A DNA stretch of 33,323 bases from Paenilisteria riparia FSL S10-1204. GTDB taxonomy: Bacteria; Bacillota; Bacilli; Lactobacillales; Listeriaceae. The notes beneath the pieces were generated by a model, which saw nothing but the letters and a program-made list of their open reading frames with translations, was not told the origin of the DNA and ran no database searches. The stretch covers positions 1-33,323 of the forward strand of contig NZ_AODL01000020.1 in NCBI RefSeq assembly GCF_000525995.1, given 5' to 3'. The position numbers and the translations under genes were made by a program. Positions 16,559-26,048 of the stretch are shown piece by piece (positions within the stretch are counted from its first letter, which is position 1; the number at the start of each line of letters is the position of its first letter).

Positions 16559-18238
16559 ATGGCAAACAAAGTAAAGTCTGACATTGAAATCGCATCAGTA
16601 GCAGAAATCAAACCAATCACAGAGGTCGCAGAAGCAATCGGGTTAAGTGTGGAAGAGTTAGAACTGTTCGGTAAATATAAGGCTAAACTAAGCTATGACA
16701 CGATTCACTCGCTTGTAAACAAAGAAGATGGCAAATTAGTTCTTGTAACCGCTATCAATCCGACGCCAGCTGGTGAAGGAAAGTCAACGGTAACAGTAGG
16801 ATTAGGGGATGCACTTGCGAAGAAAAGAAAAACAATGATTGCACTTCGGGAGCCCTCGCTTGGGCCAACAATGGGTGTGAAAGGTGGCGCAACCGGTGGT
16901 GGTTATGCGCAAGTAATTCCAATGGAAGACATCAACTTGCATTTTACTGGTGATTTCCACGCGATAACAGCGGCAAACAACGCTTTATCAGCATTCATTG
17001 ATAATCATATGCAACAAGGAAATGAATTACGAATTGATCAACGCCGTATCGTTTGGAAACGCGTTGTCGATTTAAATGATCGTGCTTTGCGTAAAGTCGT
17101 TGTAGGGCTAGGTGGACCTGTGCAAGGTGTGCCGCGTGAAGATGGATTTGATATTACGGTTGCATCCGAAATTATGGCAATTATTTGCTTGGCTACAGAT
17201 TTGAAAGACTTGAAACGCCGCTTAAGTGCTATCGTGATTGGTTATAACTATGATCGCGAACCAGTAACAGTTGGTGAAATGGGTTATGAAGGTGCGCTGA
17301 CATTGTTGCTAAAAGAAGCATTGAAGCCAAACTTAGTACAGACGTTAGAACATACACCAGCTATTGTGCACGGTGGACCTTTTGCGAATATTGCGCATGG
17401 TTGTAATAGTATTTCGGCGACTAAAACTGCACTTAAATTAGCGGATTATGTCGTGACGGAAGCTGGGTTTGGTGCGGATCTTGGCGCAGAGAAGTTTTTA
17501 GATATTAAAGTGCCTGCTTTAGATAAAGCGCCTGATTGTGTGGTTATTGTAGCAACGATTCGTGCGCTGAAAATGCACGGCGGGGTTGCAAAAACCGAAC
17601 TTGGCGAAGAAAACGTGAACGCGTTGATTAAAGGCTTTGCGAATTTGCAAAAACATGTGGATACCGTATCACAATTCGGGTTACCATATGTCATCGCTAT
17701 TAATAAATTCATTACCGATTCTGACGCCGAAGTTGCGCAATTAGAAGCACTTTGCAAGGAATATGATATCCCGTTCTCACTTACAGAAGTTTGGGAAAAT
17801 GGTGGTGCTGGTGGAGCAGACCTTGCGGATAAAGTTATTTCTGCAGTGGAAACAGGCCAAGCGAAATATACACGTATGTACGACGATGCTGATTCAATAG
17901 AAGATAAATTAGAAGCTATCGTAACAAAAGTATATGGTGGAAGCGGTGTCGAACTTTCTAGTAAGGCGCAAAAACAAATCGCGGAATTCAAGAAGTACGG
18001 CTGGGATCGTTACCCAATTTGTATGGCAAAAACGCAGTATTCGTTAACGGATGATCCAATAATGCTCGGTCGTCCAACAGATTTCGTTATCCACATTCGC
18101 GAATTCATTCCAAAACTTGGTGCAGGCTTCATCGTTGCTTTAACGGGTGATGTGATGACAATGCCAGGATTACCGAAGAAACCAGCGGCACTAAACATGG
18201 ACGTCGATGAAAAAGGAAATGCGATGGGGTTATTCTAA
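16559..18238 (+). CDS. fhs: Formate-tetrahydrofolate ligase
   Basis: ATP-dependent ligase that makes 10-formyl-tetrahydrofolate from formate, feeding purine synthesis and initiator-Met formylation. It is 559 residues, full length. The ATP loop [16 protein letters not shown] is near residue 70, then [34 protein letters not shown], the [14 protein letters not shown] segment and [13 protein letters not shown]. The start is ATG 16559 after AAAGGGG; a longer in-frame extension upstream has no ribosome binding site. It follows mntR and has its own terminator. With thyA and dfrA downstream it forms a one-carbon/folate neighbourhood. Confidence 0.96.
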   Translation: MANKVKSDIEIASVAEIKPITEVAEAIGLSVEELELFGKYKAKLSYDTIHSLVNKEDGKLVLVTAINPTPAGEGKSTVTVGLGDALAKKRKTMIALREPSLGPTMGVKGGATGGGYAQVIPMEDINLHFTGDFHAITAANNALSAFIDNHMQQGNELRIDQRRIVWKRVVDLNDRALRKVVVGLGGPVQGVPREDGFDITVASEIMAIICLATDLKDLKRRLSAIVIGYNYDREPVTVGEMGYEGALTLLLKEALKPNLVQTLEHTPAIVHGGPFANIAHGCNSISATKTALKLADYVVTEAGFGADLGAEKFLDIKVPALDKAPDCVVIVATIRALKMHGGVAKTELGEENVNALIKGFANLQKHVDTVSQFGLPYVIAINKFITDSDAEVAQLEALCKEYDIPFSLTEVWENGGAGGADLADKVISAVETGQAKYTRMYDDADSIEDKLEAIVTKVYGGSGVELSSKAQKQIAEFKKYGWDRYPICMAKTQYSLTDDPIMLGRPTDFVIHIREFIPKLGAGFIVALTGDVMTMPGLPKKPAALNMDVDEKGNAMGLF

Positions 18239-18257
18239 AATTTTATAGGTTTATCAG

Positions 18258-18294
18258 GGCTAGGAAATCTATCGTCGATTTTCCTAGCCTTTTT
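18258..18294 (+). terminator. Terminator after fhs
   Basis: GGCTAGGAAA (18258-18267) pairs with TTTCCTAGCC (18280-18289), a perfect 10-bp stem, followed by a T5 run. Confidence 0.88.
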
Positions 18295-18345
18295 GTGAGA
18301 ACTTCGCTAAAATAGAGAAGACATATACGGAATGGATGGGAAATA

Positions 18346-20232
18346 ATGAAACAATTAAAAGTGGAAAATTTGACGAAAACATATGGCGATAAAAGCCTTT
18401 TTGAAAATGTGACGTTTGCGATTACGGAAGGTGAGCGGATTGGTGTTATCGGGGTGAATGGAACGGGAAAATCGACGCTGCTTTCGATTATTGCTGGAAT
18501 AGAAGAAGGCGATAAGGGCGAGATTTCAAAGGCGAAGGATTATACGATTGGATTCTTGGCGCAAGACCCGCTTTTATCAGATGAGCACACGGTTTTAGAA
18601 GAAGTTTTTCAAGGAGAGACGCGGGCGCTTCAGGCGGTTCGGCAGTATGAGCAGGTGTTGCTTGAGATGGCGGTGAATCCGGATGATACGGCGCTACATG
18701 ATCGGTTTACGAAAGCGCAGCATGAGATGGACGCTACGAATGCGTGGGATGTGAACACGGATGCGAAGACGATTTTGGATCGGTTGGGGATTACGGATTT
18801 GACGGCGAAAGTCGGGTCTTTGTCTGGTGGTCAGCGCAAACGGGTTGGTCTTGCAAAAGTAATGATTGAGACGCCGGATTTATTGATTTTGGATGAGCCT
18901 ACGAACCATCTTGATTTTACGTCGATTCGGTTTTTGGAGGATTATTTGAATCGGTTCCGTGGGGCGGTTTTGCTTGTGACGCATGATCGGTATTTCTTGG
19001 ATCGGGTGACGAATCATATGCTGGAAATTGACCGCGGGACGGCGTATCGGTATGTGGGGAATTACGAGAAGTTCATGGAAGCCAAGGCGATTCGGATGGA
19101 TAATGAAGCGCGCGAAGGTGAGAAAAATCGGAACTTGTATCGTAAGGAACTGGCGTGGATGCGACGCGGGGCTAAGGCGCGTTCGACGAAACAAAAGGCA
19201 CGCCAGGATCGGTTTGCCGATTTAGAAGGAAAAGTGAAGACGAAAGCGGATGATGCGGAATTGCAGTTGGATTTTGCGACGTCACGGCTTGGAAAGCAAG
19301 TTTTTACGTTGGATCATGTGGAGAAGCGTTTCGCGCAAAAGCATGTGCTGCAGGATTTCAGTTTAATTATTCAACCGGGAGAACGGATTGGAATCACGGG
19401 GAATAATGGGACGGGGAAATCGACGTTACTTAATATGCTAGCTGGGCGGATAGAGCCGGATGCTGGTGAGATTTCAACGGGGCAAACGGTGCGAATTGGT
19501 TACTATACGCAGCAAAATGAAGAAATGGACCCAGATCAGCGGATGATTGCGTATTTGCAAGAGGCAGGCGAGACGGTAAAAACATCGGACGGTGAAGTTG
19601 TGTCGGTGTCTAATATGTTGGAGCGCTTCTTGTTTCCACCAGTTGCGCACGGGAAGAAGATTGGGAGTTTGTCCGGAGGCGAGAAGCGTCGTTTGTTCTT
19701 GCTGAAAATCTTGATGGAACGGCCGAATGTTCTTTTACTGGATGAGCCGACGAATGATTTGGATACGCAGACGTTGACGGTTTTGGAAGATTATTTGGAG
19801 ACGTTTAACGGCACGGTAATTACGGTAAGCCATGATCGGTATTTCTTGGACAAAATCGCGCAGAAATTGCTAGTTTTCACGGGGATTGGTCAAATCAAGA
19901 CGTATCTCGGGGAGTATAGTGAATTTTTGGCGACGTTGGACACGAAGAAAGCGAAGCCGAATGTGGCGCCAGTGGTTGAAAAAGCGGAATCAAAGCCGGA
20001 GAAACCGAAAGAAAAAGTGAAGCATACGTTTGAAGAAAAGCGGGAATGGGCCGATATTGAGAATGTGATTGAGGCGCAGGAAAGCAAGATTGCGACGCTG
20101 CATCAGGATTTAGAGGCCGTTGGTAGTGATTTTACGAAAGCTGGTGAGCTGAATGCAGCACTGGAAGAGGCAGAAGCTGAGCTGGAACGCTTGATGGAAC
20201 GCTGGGAGTATTTATCGCAGTTTGCGGATTAA
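18346..20232 (+). CDS. yfmR: ABC-F ATPase, YfmR/Uup type
   Basis: Soluble ribosome-associated ABC-F protein with two ATPase domains and no membrane segment. Domain 1 has Walker [12 protein letters not shown] and signature LSGGQRKR; domain 2 has [11 protein letters not shown] and LSGGEKRR. Both have LLDEPTN-type Walker B. The interdomain arm is Lys/Arg-rich (about residues 240-295), and a coiled-coil C-terminal domain from about 560 marks the Uup/YfmR subgroup. The 628 residues match YfmR. In B. subtilis YfmR helps resolve ribosomes stalled at polyproline stretches, overlapping EF-P. thyA follows after 19 bases, so they share an operon. Codon use is rich in ACG/GCG/CGG compared with its neighbours. 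It is not one of the recognisable antibiotic-resistance ABC-F types. Confidence 0.9.
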   Translation: MKQLKVENLTKTYGDKSLFENVTFAITEGERIGVIGVNGTGKSTLLSIIAGIEEGDKGEISKAKDYTIGFLAQDPLLSDEHTVLEEVFQGETRALQAVRQYEQVLLEMAVNPDDTALHDRFTKAQHEMDATNAWDVNTDAKTILDRLGITDLTAKVGSLSGGQRKRVGLAKVMIETPDLLILDEPTNHLDFTSIRFLEDYLNRFRGAVLLVTHDRYFLDRVTNHMLEIDRGTAYRYVGNYEKFMEAKAIRMDNEAREGEKNRNLYRKELAWMRRGAKARSTKQKARQDRFADLEGKVKTKADDAELQLDFATSRLGKQVFTLDHVEKRFAQKHVLQDFSLIIQPGERIGITGNNGTGKSTLLNMLAGRIEPDAGEISTGQTVRIGYYTQQNEEMDPDQRMIAYLQEAGETVKTSDGEVVSVSNMLERFLFPPVAHGKKIGSLSGGEKRRLFLLKILMERPNVLLLDEPTNDLDTQTLTVLEDYLETFNGTVITVSHDRYFLDKIAQKLLVFTGIGQIKTYLGEYSEFLATLDTKKAKPNVAPVVEKAESKPEKPKEKVKHTFEEKREWADIENVIEAQESKIATLHQDLEAVGSDFTKAGELNAALEEAEAELERLMERWEYLSQFAD

Positions 20233-20251
20233 GATAAAGGAGGGCACAGGC

Positions 20252-21196
20252 ATGAAACAATATCTCGATTTAGAAAAATTTGTACTGGAAAACGGAACGC
20301 AAAAAGGAGATCGGACGGGAACTGGGACGATTAGCACGTTCGGTTATCAAATGCGTTTTGATTTAGCGGAAGGTTTTCCGATGATGACGACAAAGCGTGT
20401 GCCGTTTAAGTTGGTCGTGAGTGAATTATTATGGTTTTTGCATGGCGATACGAATATTCGTTATTTGCTAGAACATAATAATAATATTTGGAACGAGTGG
20501 GCGTTTGAGCGCTGGGTCGCGAGTTCGGAATACACGGGTCCGGATATGACGGATTTTGGTTTGCGTGCGGAGCAAGATGAAGCGTTTAAGGCTGTTTATT
20601 TAGAAGAAATGGCTAGTTTTAAATCGCGGATTTTGGCGGATGACGTTTTTGCGAGTAAGTATGGGGAACTTGGGAATATTTACGGTAAGCAATGGCGAGA
20701 ATGGCGGACGTCAACGGGCGAGACGATTGATCAGTTGGCGGATTTGATTGAAATGATTAAAACGAATCCGAATTCAAGGCGTCTAATTGTGTCTGCTTGG
20801 AATCCAGAAGATGTGCCAACGATGGCGTTACCGCCGTGTCATACGTTGTTCCAATTTTATGTTGCGGATGGGAAGTTGAGCTGTCAGTTGTATCAGCGGA
20901 GTGCCGATATTTTTCTTGGTGTGCCGTTTAACATTGCGTCGTACGCATTACTTACGCATTTGATTGCGCGGGAAACGGGACTTGATGTTGGCGAGTTTGT
21001 GCATACAATGGGGGATGCGCATTTGTATAATAACCATATCGAACAGGTGAAAGAGCAGTTGTCGCGGACGCCTCGTTCGTTGCCAAAACTTGTTTTGTCA
21101 GATCAGCCAGCTTCGATTTTTGATTTTGATGTGGCGGATATTACGCTAGAAGGCTATGATCCGCATCCAGCGATTAAGGCGCCGATTTCGGTTTAA
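20252..21196 (+). CDS. thyA: Thymidylate synthase
   Basis: Converts dUMP to dTMP using methylene-tetrahydrofolate, leaving dihydrofolate for DfrA to recycle. It is 314 residues, the longer Listeria/Lactobacillus form with an insert of about 50 residues after WNEWAFERW. Key motifs are [18 protein letters not shown], the catalytic cysteine in [26 protein letters not shown] and [19 protein letters not shown]. The start is ATG 20252 after AAGGAGGG. The dfrA ribosome binding site overlaps its stop. Confidence 0.97.
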   Translation: MKQYLDLEKFVLENGTQKGDRTGTGTISTFGYQMRFDLAEGFPMMTTKRVPFKLVVSELLWFLHGDTNIRYLLEHNNNIWNEWAFERWVASSEYTGPDMTDFGLRAEQDEAFKAVYLEEMASFKSRILADDVFASKYGELGNIYGKQWREWRTSTGETIDQLADLIEMIKTNPNSRRLIVSAWNPEDVPTMALPPCHTLFQFYVADGKLSCQLYQRSADIFLGVPFNIASYALLTHLIARETGLDVGEFVHTMGDAHLYNNHIEQVKEQLSRTPRSLPKLVLSDQPASIFDFDVADITLEGYDPHPAIKAPISV

Positions 21197-21208
21197 GGAG
21201 GACAACGC

Positions 21209-21698
21209 ATGTTAACTTTTATTTGGGCGCAGGACAAGGACGGCTACATCGGCAAGGATAATACGATGCCGTGGCGCTTGCCTGCTGATTTGCAACATTT
21301 TAAAAAAAGAGACGGACGGTCATACGATTGTGATGGGGCGCAAAACGTATGAATCGATTGGAAAAGCATTGCCGAATCGAGAAAATCTTGTATTGACCCG
21401 CGATCTGAATTATTCGCTAGCAGATGCCAAAGTGGTGCATGATAAAGCGGAAGTGCTAGAAATCGCGCGTGATAAGCAGGTGTATATTACAGGTGGTGCC
21501 GAAATTTACCGACTGTTTTTAAAAGACGCAGATGCACTTGTGGTGACGCATGTGGAGGCACATTGTGGTGGAGATACGATTTTTCCAGAATTAGATTGGC
21601 AAAATTGGCGTCTCGTGAAGCGCGAAGACGGCGTTCGCGATGAAAAGAATGAGTTGGATTACTGGTACGGCTGGTATGAAAAAAAGGCCCATGCGTGA
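21209..21698 (+). CDS. dfrA: Dihydrofolate reductase (one-base insertion in the sequence)
   Basis: NADPH-dependent reduction of dihydrofolate to tetrahydrofolate; target of trimethoprim. The start ATG 21209 follows AAGGAGG at the thyA stop. The N-terminus MLTFIWAQDKDGYIGKDN leads to MPWRLPADLQHFK, which holds the active-site aspartate. The A7 run at 21302-21308 has one A too many; with A6 the reading continues ETDGHTIVMGRKTYESIG and ends at 21698, giving 162 residues, the normal size. The C-terminal half has VYITGGAEIYRLFL. Cotranscribed with yfmR-thyA. Confidence 0.93.
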
Positions 21699-21990
21699 GG
21701 AAAATCCGGCGAAGGAAGTCATGATGCGATTTCATGTGTTGGGATATTTTCTAGTTACTTTTTTATGTATCGGTATTGGCATTATGTTCGGCTTTAATGA
21801 ACCAGCTAATAATTTAGTGATGATGCTTTTTTCCTTTTTGAAATATATTTTGCTGCTGCTTATCGTTGGCATTATCGGTGTTTGGCGAGCAAAAGAAACA
21901 GCGTCGCGCCTCTTTTTTGCTTGGTTTATTATTCTTTTTGTAGCCTATATGGGTTTTCTTATAAGTGTTATTTTGACAAGGACGAGCTGA
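21691..21990 (+). CDS. Small membrane protein of unknown function
   Basis: About 99 residues with three predicted membrane segments (near VLGYFLVTFLCIGIGIMF, LFSFLKYILLLLIVGIIG and LFFAWFIILFVAYMGFLIS). The preferred start ATG 21691 overlaps the dfrA stop (ATGCGTGA). An alternative ATG at 21721 has AAGGAAG upstream. It is the last gene before the operon terminator, so it is probably cotranscribed with yfmR-thyA-dfrA. I recognise no family; topology is the only information. Confidence 0.6.
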   Translation: MREENPAKEVMMRFHVLGYFLVTFLCIGIGIMFGFNEPANNLVMMLFSFLKYILLLLIVGIIGVWRAKETASRLFFAWFIILFVAYMGFLISVILTRTS

Positions 21991-22011
21991 GAGTGCGTCC
22001 TTGTTTATTTT
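21976..22011 (+). terminator. Terminator of the yfmR-thyA-dfrA unit
   Basis: ACAAGGACG (21976-21984) pairs with CGTCCTTGT (21996-22004) and a T-rich tail follows. The stem begins inside the last codons of the membrane gene. Confidence 0.75.
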
Positions 22012-22138
22012 GTCTATTGACGTGCTAGATGTTGTTCAAAATGGCTAATTACAGATTGAGAATTGTGTGTTAATTTAGAAGAATGTATAGAAACAAACGA
22101 TTGTAATAGCAGCAAGATAAAATAGGGGGCTAGAAACA

Positions 22139-23380
22139 ATGTTTTTCAAACATGCAAAATGGCGAGCGAGTGGTACAGTCTTGGCTTTACTTTGGTTTTG
22201 CTGGTTACTTTCTTTTTTAGATCGTATGGTTATTACGGTTGCACTACCTTACATAGCAGAAGATTTCAAGTTAACCTCGACCCACCAAGGGCTGATTATT
22301 AGTACCTTTTTCATGGGGTACGCTTTATTTCAAATTCCAGGTGGGATGCTTGCAGACCGATTTGGTTTTCGCAAAATGACAAGTATCGCTGTGGGATTTT
22401 GGTCGTTATTTACGATGTTAACCGGCTTAATCTTTTATTATCCACTATTTTTAGGCGTGCGATTTTTCTTCGGATTAGGTGAGGCGCCGCTGCCAGGATC
22501 GTCCTACAAGGCAATTGCGACCTATTATCCAAAACGATTGCGTGGCCGGATGACGAGTATTCAGTCGACCGTGAATACACTCGGACCTGCATTTGCCAGC
22601 GTTTTAGCAGCTTATTTTATTGGTCTTTTTGGCTGGAGACATCTCTTTGTTTTTCTAGCGATTCCCGGTTTTGTGGTAGCGTTTTTATTCTATCGATTAG
22701 TGCGCGATAATCCGAAAGATAATCCGCGGATGAGCGCTGAGGCTTTGCAGGAGCTAGAAGATGATGAACCAGAACTACAAACTGATCAACCAAAAGCCAA
22801 AGTTTTAGCCATTTTTAAAAATAGTTTAGTATGGAAAGCCGGACTGGTGTGGTTTTTCTTTGATCTTACCTTTTGGGGCTTCACGTCTTGGCTCCCGTCG
22901 TACTTAATGAACGCGCGTGGCTTGAGCCTGCAGGCGACAGGGTTTTATAATGCGTTGCCATACTTAGTTGGAACCGTTGCGATGCTAGTCGGTGGTGCGA
23001 TGTCGGATCGTTTTAAGAATCAGCGTCGTTTCATTTTTGCCGTAGCGATTTTAGTGGCAGCAGCGTCACTTGCTCTTATTATCAAAGTCCCGTCGATGGA
23101 GCTAGCCTTGTTATTGCAATGCGTTACAGCATTATTCCTCTTTTTATCACAAGGTATCTTCTGGGGAATCGTGGTCGATATTTTGCCAACCGACCAAATG
23201 GCTACAGGCTCATCCGTCGTCAACTGCCTCGGCTCCATCGCAGGCGTTATTTCACCAATCGTCATTGGAAAACTGCTGGATATTTCAGGCGGTTCTTACG
23301 CGACTACCTTCACGTATTTAGCGATTTGCCTTGTGTTAGCAGGGATTATTGTTCCAACATTACGAACAAAAACGACATAA
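22139..23380 (+). CDS. MFS transporter, anion:cation symporter-like
   Basis: Twelve-helix major facilitator permease of 413 residues, predicted inner-membrane. It shows the loop 2-3 motif GGMLADRFGFRK and its weaker repeat GGAMSDRFKNQR in loop 8-9. The N-terminal LDRMVITVALPYIAEDF and the FGLGEAPLPGSSYKA stretch resemble the ACS family (hexuronate, galactonate and related organic anions). The substrate cannot be read from sequence. GGGGG lies 9 bases before the ATG. It stands alone, with a 127-base upstream gap in which I see no strong promoter, and ends at a bidirectional terminator. Confidence 0.82.
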   Translation: MFFKHAKWRASGTVLALLWFCWLLSFLDRMVITVALPYIAEDFKLTSTHQGLIISTFFMGYALFQIPGGMLADRFGFRKMTSIAVGFWSLFTMLTGLIFYYPLFLGVRFFFGLGEAPLPGSSYKAIATYYPKRLRGRMTSIQSTVNTLGPAFASVLAAYFIGLFGWRHLFVFLAIPGFVVAFLFYRLVRDNPKDNPRMSAEALQELEDDEPELQTDQPKAKVLAIFKNSLVWKAGLVWFFFDLTFWGFTSWLPSYLMNARGLSLQATGFYNALPYLVGTVAMLVGGAMSDRFKNQRRFIFAVAILVAAASLALIIKVPSMELALLLQCVTALFLFLSQGIFWGIVVDILPTDQMATGSSVVNCLGSIAGVISPIVIGKLLDISGGSYATTFTYLAICLVLAGIIVPTLRTKTT

Positions 23381-23381
23381 G

Positions 23382-23430
23382 AAAACCGTAAGAATGTAGG
23401 GCACAGACGCCGCACGTTCTTACGGTTTTT
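23382..23430. terminator. Bidirectional terminator between the MFS and phosphatase genes
   Basis: AAAACCGTAAGAA (23382-23394) and TTCTTACGGTTTT (23417-23429) are perfect 13-bp arms with U-runs on both strands, serving two convergent genes. Confidence 0.88.
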
Positions 23431-23432
23431 CA

Positions 23433-24014
23433 TTAGGTTAATTTTTCAAAATCATGATTAATAAAATCCACAAGTGTAAACTGGCCATCTTCATACTCAA
23501 ATTGCAAAATGCAACAGTTTTTCAGGCCGCTAATTTTACCGATTTTGCTTGTACCTTCCCAATGTCTGGCTAACTGTGCACAGGAGGCTCCATGGGAAAC
23601 AGCAAGGACAATATCGTGGTCTTCTTGTGACATCATATCCTCCATTGTTGTAAGAAGTCGTGCGCGGAAATCCATCTCTTTCTCTCCGCCAAATGTTGCG
23701 AAGAAATCACCATAAGGTAGCGGGGGATTTAAGTCTTTACTTTCCCCTTCAAATGTGCCGAAGTTCCATTCTTTCAAGCCCTTTAGACGCTTGTAGGACA
23801 TACCGGTAATCAGTTCGAGTGTATCGCAAGCTCGCTCTGAGGTGGAACTATAAGCTTTATCGAATACAATATTGTTCGTTCTAAAATACTTGCCTGCAAT
23901 TTGAGCTTGTTTCACACCAAGTTCTGTCAGTGGTGCGTCGCAAAAACCTTGGATTTTCTTGCGGGCATTAAATAAGGTTTGACCGTGTCGCATGAAGAAT
24001 AATGTTTTTTTCAT
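23433..24014 (-). CDS. Histidine phosphatase family protein
   Basis: Phosphoglycerate-mutase-like phosphatase of 193 residues. The phosphohistidine motif is MRHGQTLFN (His near residue 9), the second catalytic His is in VSHGASC, and the acid donor is probably in LKEWNFGTFEGE. The substrate is unknown; family members dephosphorylate sugar phosphates, nucleotides or vitamin precursors. GGGAGG precedes the ATG. The promoter has a 19-base spacer with a dyad, typical of MerR-type activation, which is unusual for this family. It is therefore possibly stress- or metabolite-inducible. Confidence 0.85.
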   Translation of the reverse strand: MKKTLFFMRHGQTLFNARKKIQGFCDAPLTELGVKQAQIAGKYFRTNNIVFDKAYSSTSERACDTLELITGMSYKRLKGLKEWNFGTFEGESKDLNPPLPYGDFFATFGGEKEMDFRARLLTTMEDMMSQEDHDIVLAVSHGASCAQLARHWEGTSKIGKISGLKNCCILQFEYEDGQFTLVDFINHDFEKLT

Positions 24015-24045
24015 CGTTTTCCTCCCTAATTTGCAATATATATCA

Positions 24046-24076
24046 AGTCTACCACCTTAGAGTTCACTCCAGTCAA
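24046..24076 (-). promoter_or_regulatory. MerR-type promoter with 19-base spacer
   Basis: On the minus strand TTGACT (24076-24071) and TAGACT (24051-24046) are separated by 19 bases. The spacer carries the dyad GGAGTGAACTCT. Promoters activated by MerR-family regulators (NmlR/AdhR type) have exactly this overlong spacer and a GAGT/ACTC dyad. The regulator gene is not in the window. It drives the histidine phosphatase gene with a leader of about 25 bases. Confidence 0.65.
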
Positions 24077-24077
24077 T

Positions 24078-24118
24078 TAAAAAGAGATGCAAGCCCAATT
24101 TTAGGCACTGCATCTCTT
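24078..24118 (-). terminator. Terminator of tcyP
   Basis: AAGAGATGCA and TGCATCTCTT (24082-24091 and 24109-24118) form a perfect 10-bp stem, followed on the minus strand by a U-run. It ends two bases before the -35 of the next minus-strand promoter. Confidence 0.85.
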
Positions 24119-24125
24119 GTCTCAT

Positions 24126-25499
24126 TTAAATTTCTTCTGCTAATGTTTGTTCCTCGTGTTTCAATTCGCCGGTCGCCTTACTTGTGACGATTCCTGCGAC
24201 CATGCTGTCACTTACGTTTAGCGCTGTACGACCCATGTCGATGAGTGGCTCGATAGAAATCAACACACCAGCAAGACCAATTGGTAAGTTTAATGTTGAG
24301 AGTACGATAATTGCGGCAAACGTTGCGCCACCGCCAACACCAGCTACACCAAACGAACTAATCGCTACAACTAGAACGACCGTTAAAATAAATTTCCAAG
24401 AAAGCGGGTCAATACCGGCAGCAGGGGCAATCATAATCGCTAACATTGCTGGGTAAATACCGGCACAACCGTTTTGCCCAATCGATAAGCCAAATGATGC
24501 TGCAAAGTTAGCAATCCCTTCCGGAACACCAAGTTTCTTTTGCGTATCGATGTTTAATGGAATCGCTCCGGCACTTGTTCTTGAAGTGAAGGCAAAAGTC
24601 AGCACTGGTAGGGCTTTTTTAATGTAGGTTACTGGGCTTGTACCTGTAAATCCGACAATTACAAGGTGAATAATAAACATAGCAATCAATGCCGCGTAAG
24701 AAGCGATAACAAAATTACCAAGTTTTAAAATCGCGGATGTATCACTTAGCGCCACCGTGCTTGTCATAATCGCGAAAACCCCATAAGGCGTTAAACGCAA
24801 AATCAATTTCACAATACGTAAAACAATTGCATAAATCGCGTCGACACCTTTGGCAAAAACAGCAGCTTCATCTGGTTGCTTCCGTTGCACACCCAAGAAT
24901 GCAGCACCGATAAACGCTGCGAAAATCACGACAGCTACGGTAGAAGTTGCACGTGCGCCAGTGAAATCAAGGAATGGATTAGCAGGCAGTAACTCCACGA
25001 TTTTTTGTGGGAAAGTGAGGTCGCTAATTCCTGCGAATTTATCTTGTAATTCCGTAGCTCGCGCCGCTTCTGTAGCACCTTGAGAAATATTGTTAGCATC
25101 TAAGTGGAACACGAGGGCAGCACCAATACCGACAAAAGCCGCAATGGCCGCCGTAATAACAAGTGTACCAATAATCCACATACCAACTTTAGCAATATTT
25201 GTTTTTAACTGTAGGCGTGTAAAAGCTGTGACAATCGAAATAAAAATCAGTGGAATGGCAATCATTTGAAGCAGTTTCACGTAACCGCCACCGATAATTC
25301 CAAGCCAATCCGTCGTTTGTTTCGTAACATCTGAGGCCGTTCCGTAAATAAATTGCAGCACAAATCCCGCGACAATCCCTACACCAAGCGCAAGCAACAC
25401 ACGTTTAGAAAAGGAAACATGGCGTCGCTGTAAGAACATGAATAGAAAAATAATAAGTGCGGCAACAATTAAGTTAATGACTAAAAAAGTTGTATCCAT
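24126..25499 (-). CDS. tcyP: L-cystine symporter TcyP
   Basis: Secondary transporter of the dicarboxylate/amino acid:cation symporter family that imports cystine as a sulfur source. It is 457 residues with about eight membrane helices and two re-entrant loops. Family signatures are TFAFTSRTSAGAIPLN, ASFGLSIGQNGCAGIYPAM and SSFGVAGVGGGATFAAI, and the N-terminal QRRHVSFSKRVLLALG and YVKLLQMIAIPLI closely follow B. subtilis TcyP (YhcL). GGGAGG precedes the ATG. It is monocistronic with a strong promoter and a dyad in its leader, in keeping with repression by sulfur-responsive CymR-like regulators in related bacteria. Confidence 0.9.
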   Translation of the reverse strand: MDTTFLVINLIVAALIIFLFMFLQRRHVSFSKRVLLALGVGIVAGFVLQFIYGTASDVTKQTTDWLGIIGGGYVKLLQMIAIPLIFISIVTAFTRLQLKTNIAKVGMWIIGTLVITAAIAAFVGIGAALVFHLDANNISQGATEAARATELQDKFAGISDLTFPQKIVELLPANPFLDFTGARATSTVAVVIFAAFIGAAFLGVQRKQPDEAAVFAKGVDAIYAIVLRIVKLILRLTPYGVFAIMTSTVALSDTSAILKLGNFVIASYAALIAMFIIHLVIVGFTGTSPVTYIKKALPVLTFAFTSRTSAGAIPLNIDTQKKLGVPEGIANFAASFGLSIGQNGCAGIYPAMLAIMIAPAAGIDPLSWKFILTVVLVVAISSFGVAGVGGGATFAAIIVLSTLNLPIGLAGVLISIEPLIDMGRTALNVSDSMVAGIVTSKATGELKHEEQTLAEEI

Positions 25500-25525
25500 C
25501 TAATAAAATCCTCCCTTTAAACAAT

Positions 25526-25549
25526 GGAATCATAAAAGTTTATAATTCC
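25526..25549. promoter_or_regulatory. Palindrome in the tcyP leader, candidate sulfur-regulator operator
   Basis: A 24-base palindrome has arms GGAATCATAAA (25526-25536) and TTTATAATTCC (25539-25549), with one mismatch and a 2-base centre. It lies about 20 bases downstream of the predicted tcyP transcription start. The GGAAT/ATTCC ends recall the CymR motif (…ATNGGAATT), and TAATAC also lies nearby, but with spacing two bases too long. CymR binding is an inference; an RNA hairpin is an alternative. Confidence 0.5.
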
Positions 25550-25568
25550 GATAAGTTTTGTTGGTATT

Positions 25569-25597
25569 AGATTACATGGAAATGGAAGTTTTGTCAA
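25569..25597 (-). promoter_or_regulatory. SigA promoter of tcyP
   Basis: On the minus strand TTGACA (25597-25592), a 17-base spacer and TAATCT (25574-25569). Confidence 0.75.
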
Positions 25598-25675
25598 GAA
25601 GAGAAGTTTAAAGATTCCAGCAGATGTTCCGATGGGTTAAATAGAGTGTATTTTCTTTTTCGTATTAGGAGAGGC

Positions 25676-25704
25676 TGTACACTTAGGGAAATATTGCATA
25701 TAAT
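25676..25704 (+). promoter_or_regulatory. Promoter of the LXG toxin operon
   Basis: TGTACA (25676-25681), a 17-base spacer and a perfect TATAAT (25699-25704), about 29 bases before the first gene. Confidence 0.55.
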
Positions 25705-25732
25705 AGAAGAATACAGATATGGGAGGGGTTAC

Positions 25733-26038
25733 ATGAGCCAAATAAAAAGTAATCTTGGTCAGGTAAATCAGGTGGCGACTTCGATGGGACACGCGACAGA
25801 TGCGATGCGGCAAGCGGGTTCGAAGCAGGTACAATTGGCGAATCGGACGAGTGTGAAGGTGAGCCAGGATACCAAACAGAGCTCAGATAAAGTGAAGCAT
25901 TTGATGATACAATTGGGCAAGAGTTTTGGACGGGACGTGGCGCATATTCGCTCGGTCGCGCAGGAATTTGAACGGATGGATCACGAAGTTGGGAACGGGT
26001 TTGATTTTTCAGGTACAGCTCCACGTATTGGGAAATGA
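25733..26038 (+). CDS. Small helical LXG partner, TIGR04197/DUF3130 family
   Basis: A 101-residue all-helical protein beginning MSQIKSNLGQVNQVATSMG. It resembles the TIGR04197/DUF3130 type VII secretion proteins found directly upstream of LXG toxin genes; these act as targeting partners (Lap proteins) that form a helical bundle with the LXG domain for export. It lacks an obvious WXG motif, as usual in this group. The start is ATG 25733 after GGGAGGGG; the longer upstream extension is not supported. First gene of a four-gene toxin operon. Confidence 0.75.
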   Translation: MSQIKSNLGQVNQVATSMGHATDAMRQAGSKQVQLANRTSVKVSQDTKQSSDKVKHLMIQLGKSFGRDVAHIRSVAQEFERMDHEVGNGFDFSGTAPRIGK

Positions 26039-26048
26039 GGGATGACAG

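Noticed and set aside
17446..17991. 181-codon minus-strand frame inside fhs
   Set aside because: Antisense to a fully conserved enzyme and Ser/Ala-rich as expected for an antisense shadow. No ribosome binding site.
21640..21690. Upstream start at 21640 for the small membrane protein
   Set aside because: It would overlap dfrA by 59 bases and add non-hydrophobic residues without a ribosome binding site. ATG 21691 at the dfrA stop fits better.
25526..25549. S-box (SAM) riboswitch for tcyP
   Set aside because: The leader is too short and lacks the S-box core sequences. Only the palindrome is present.
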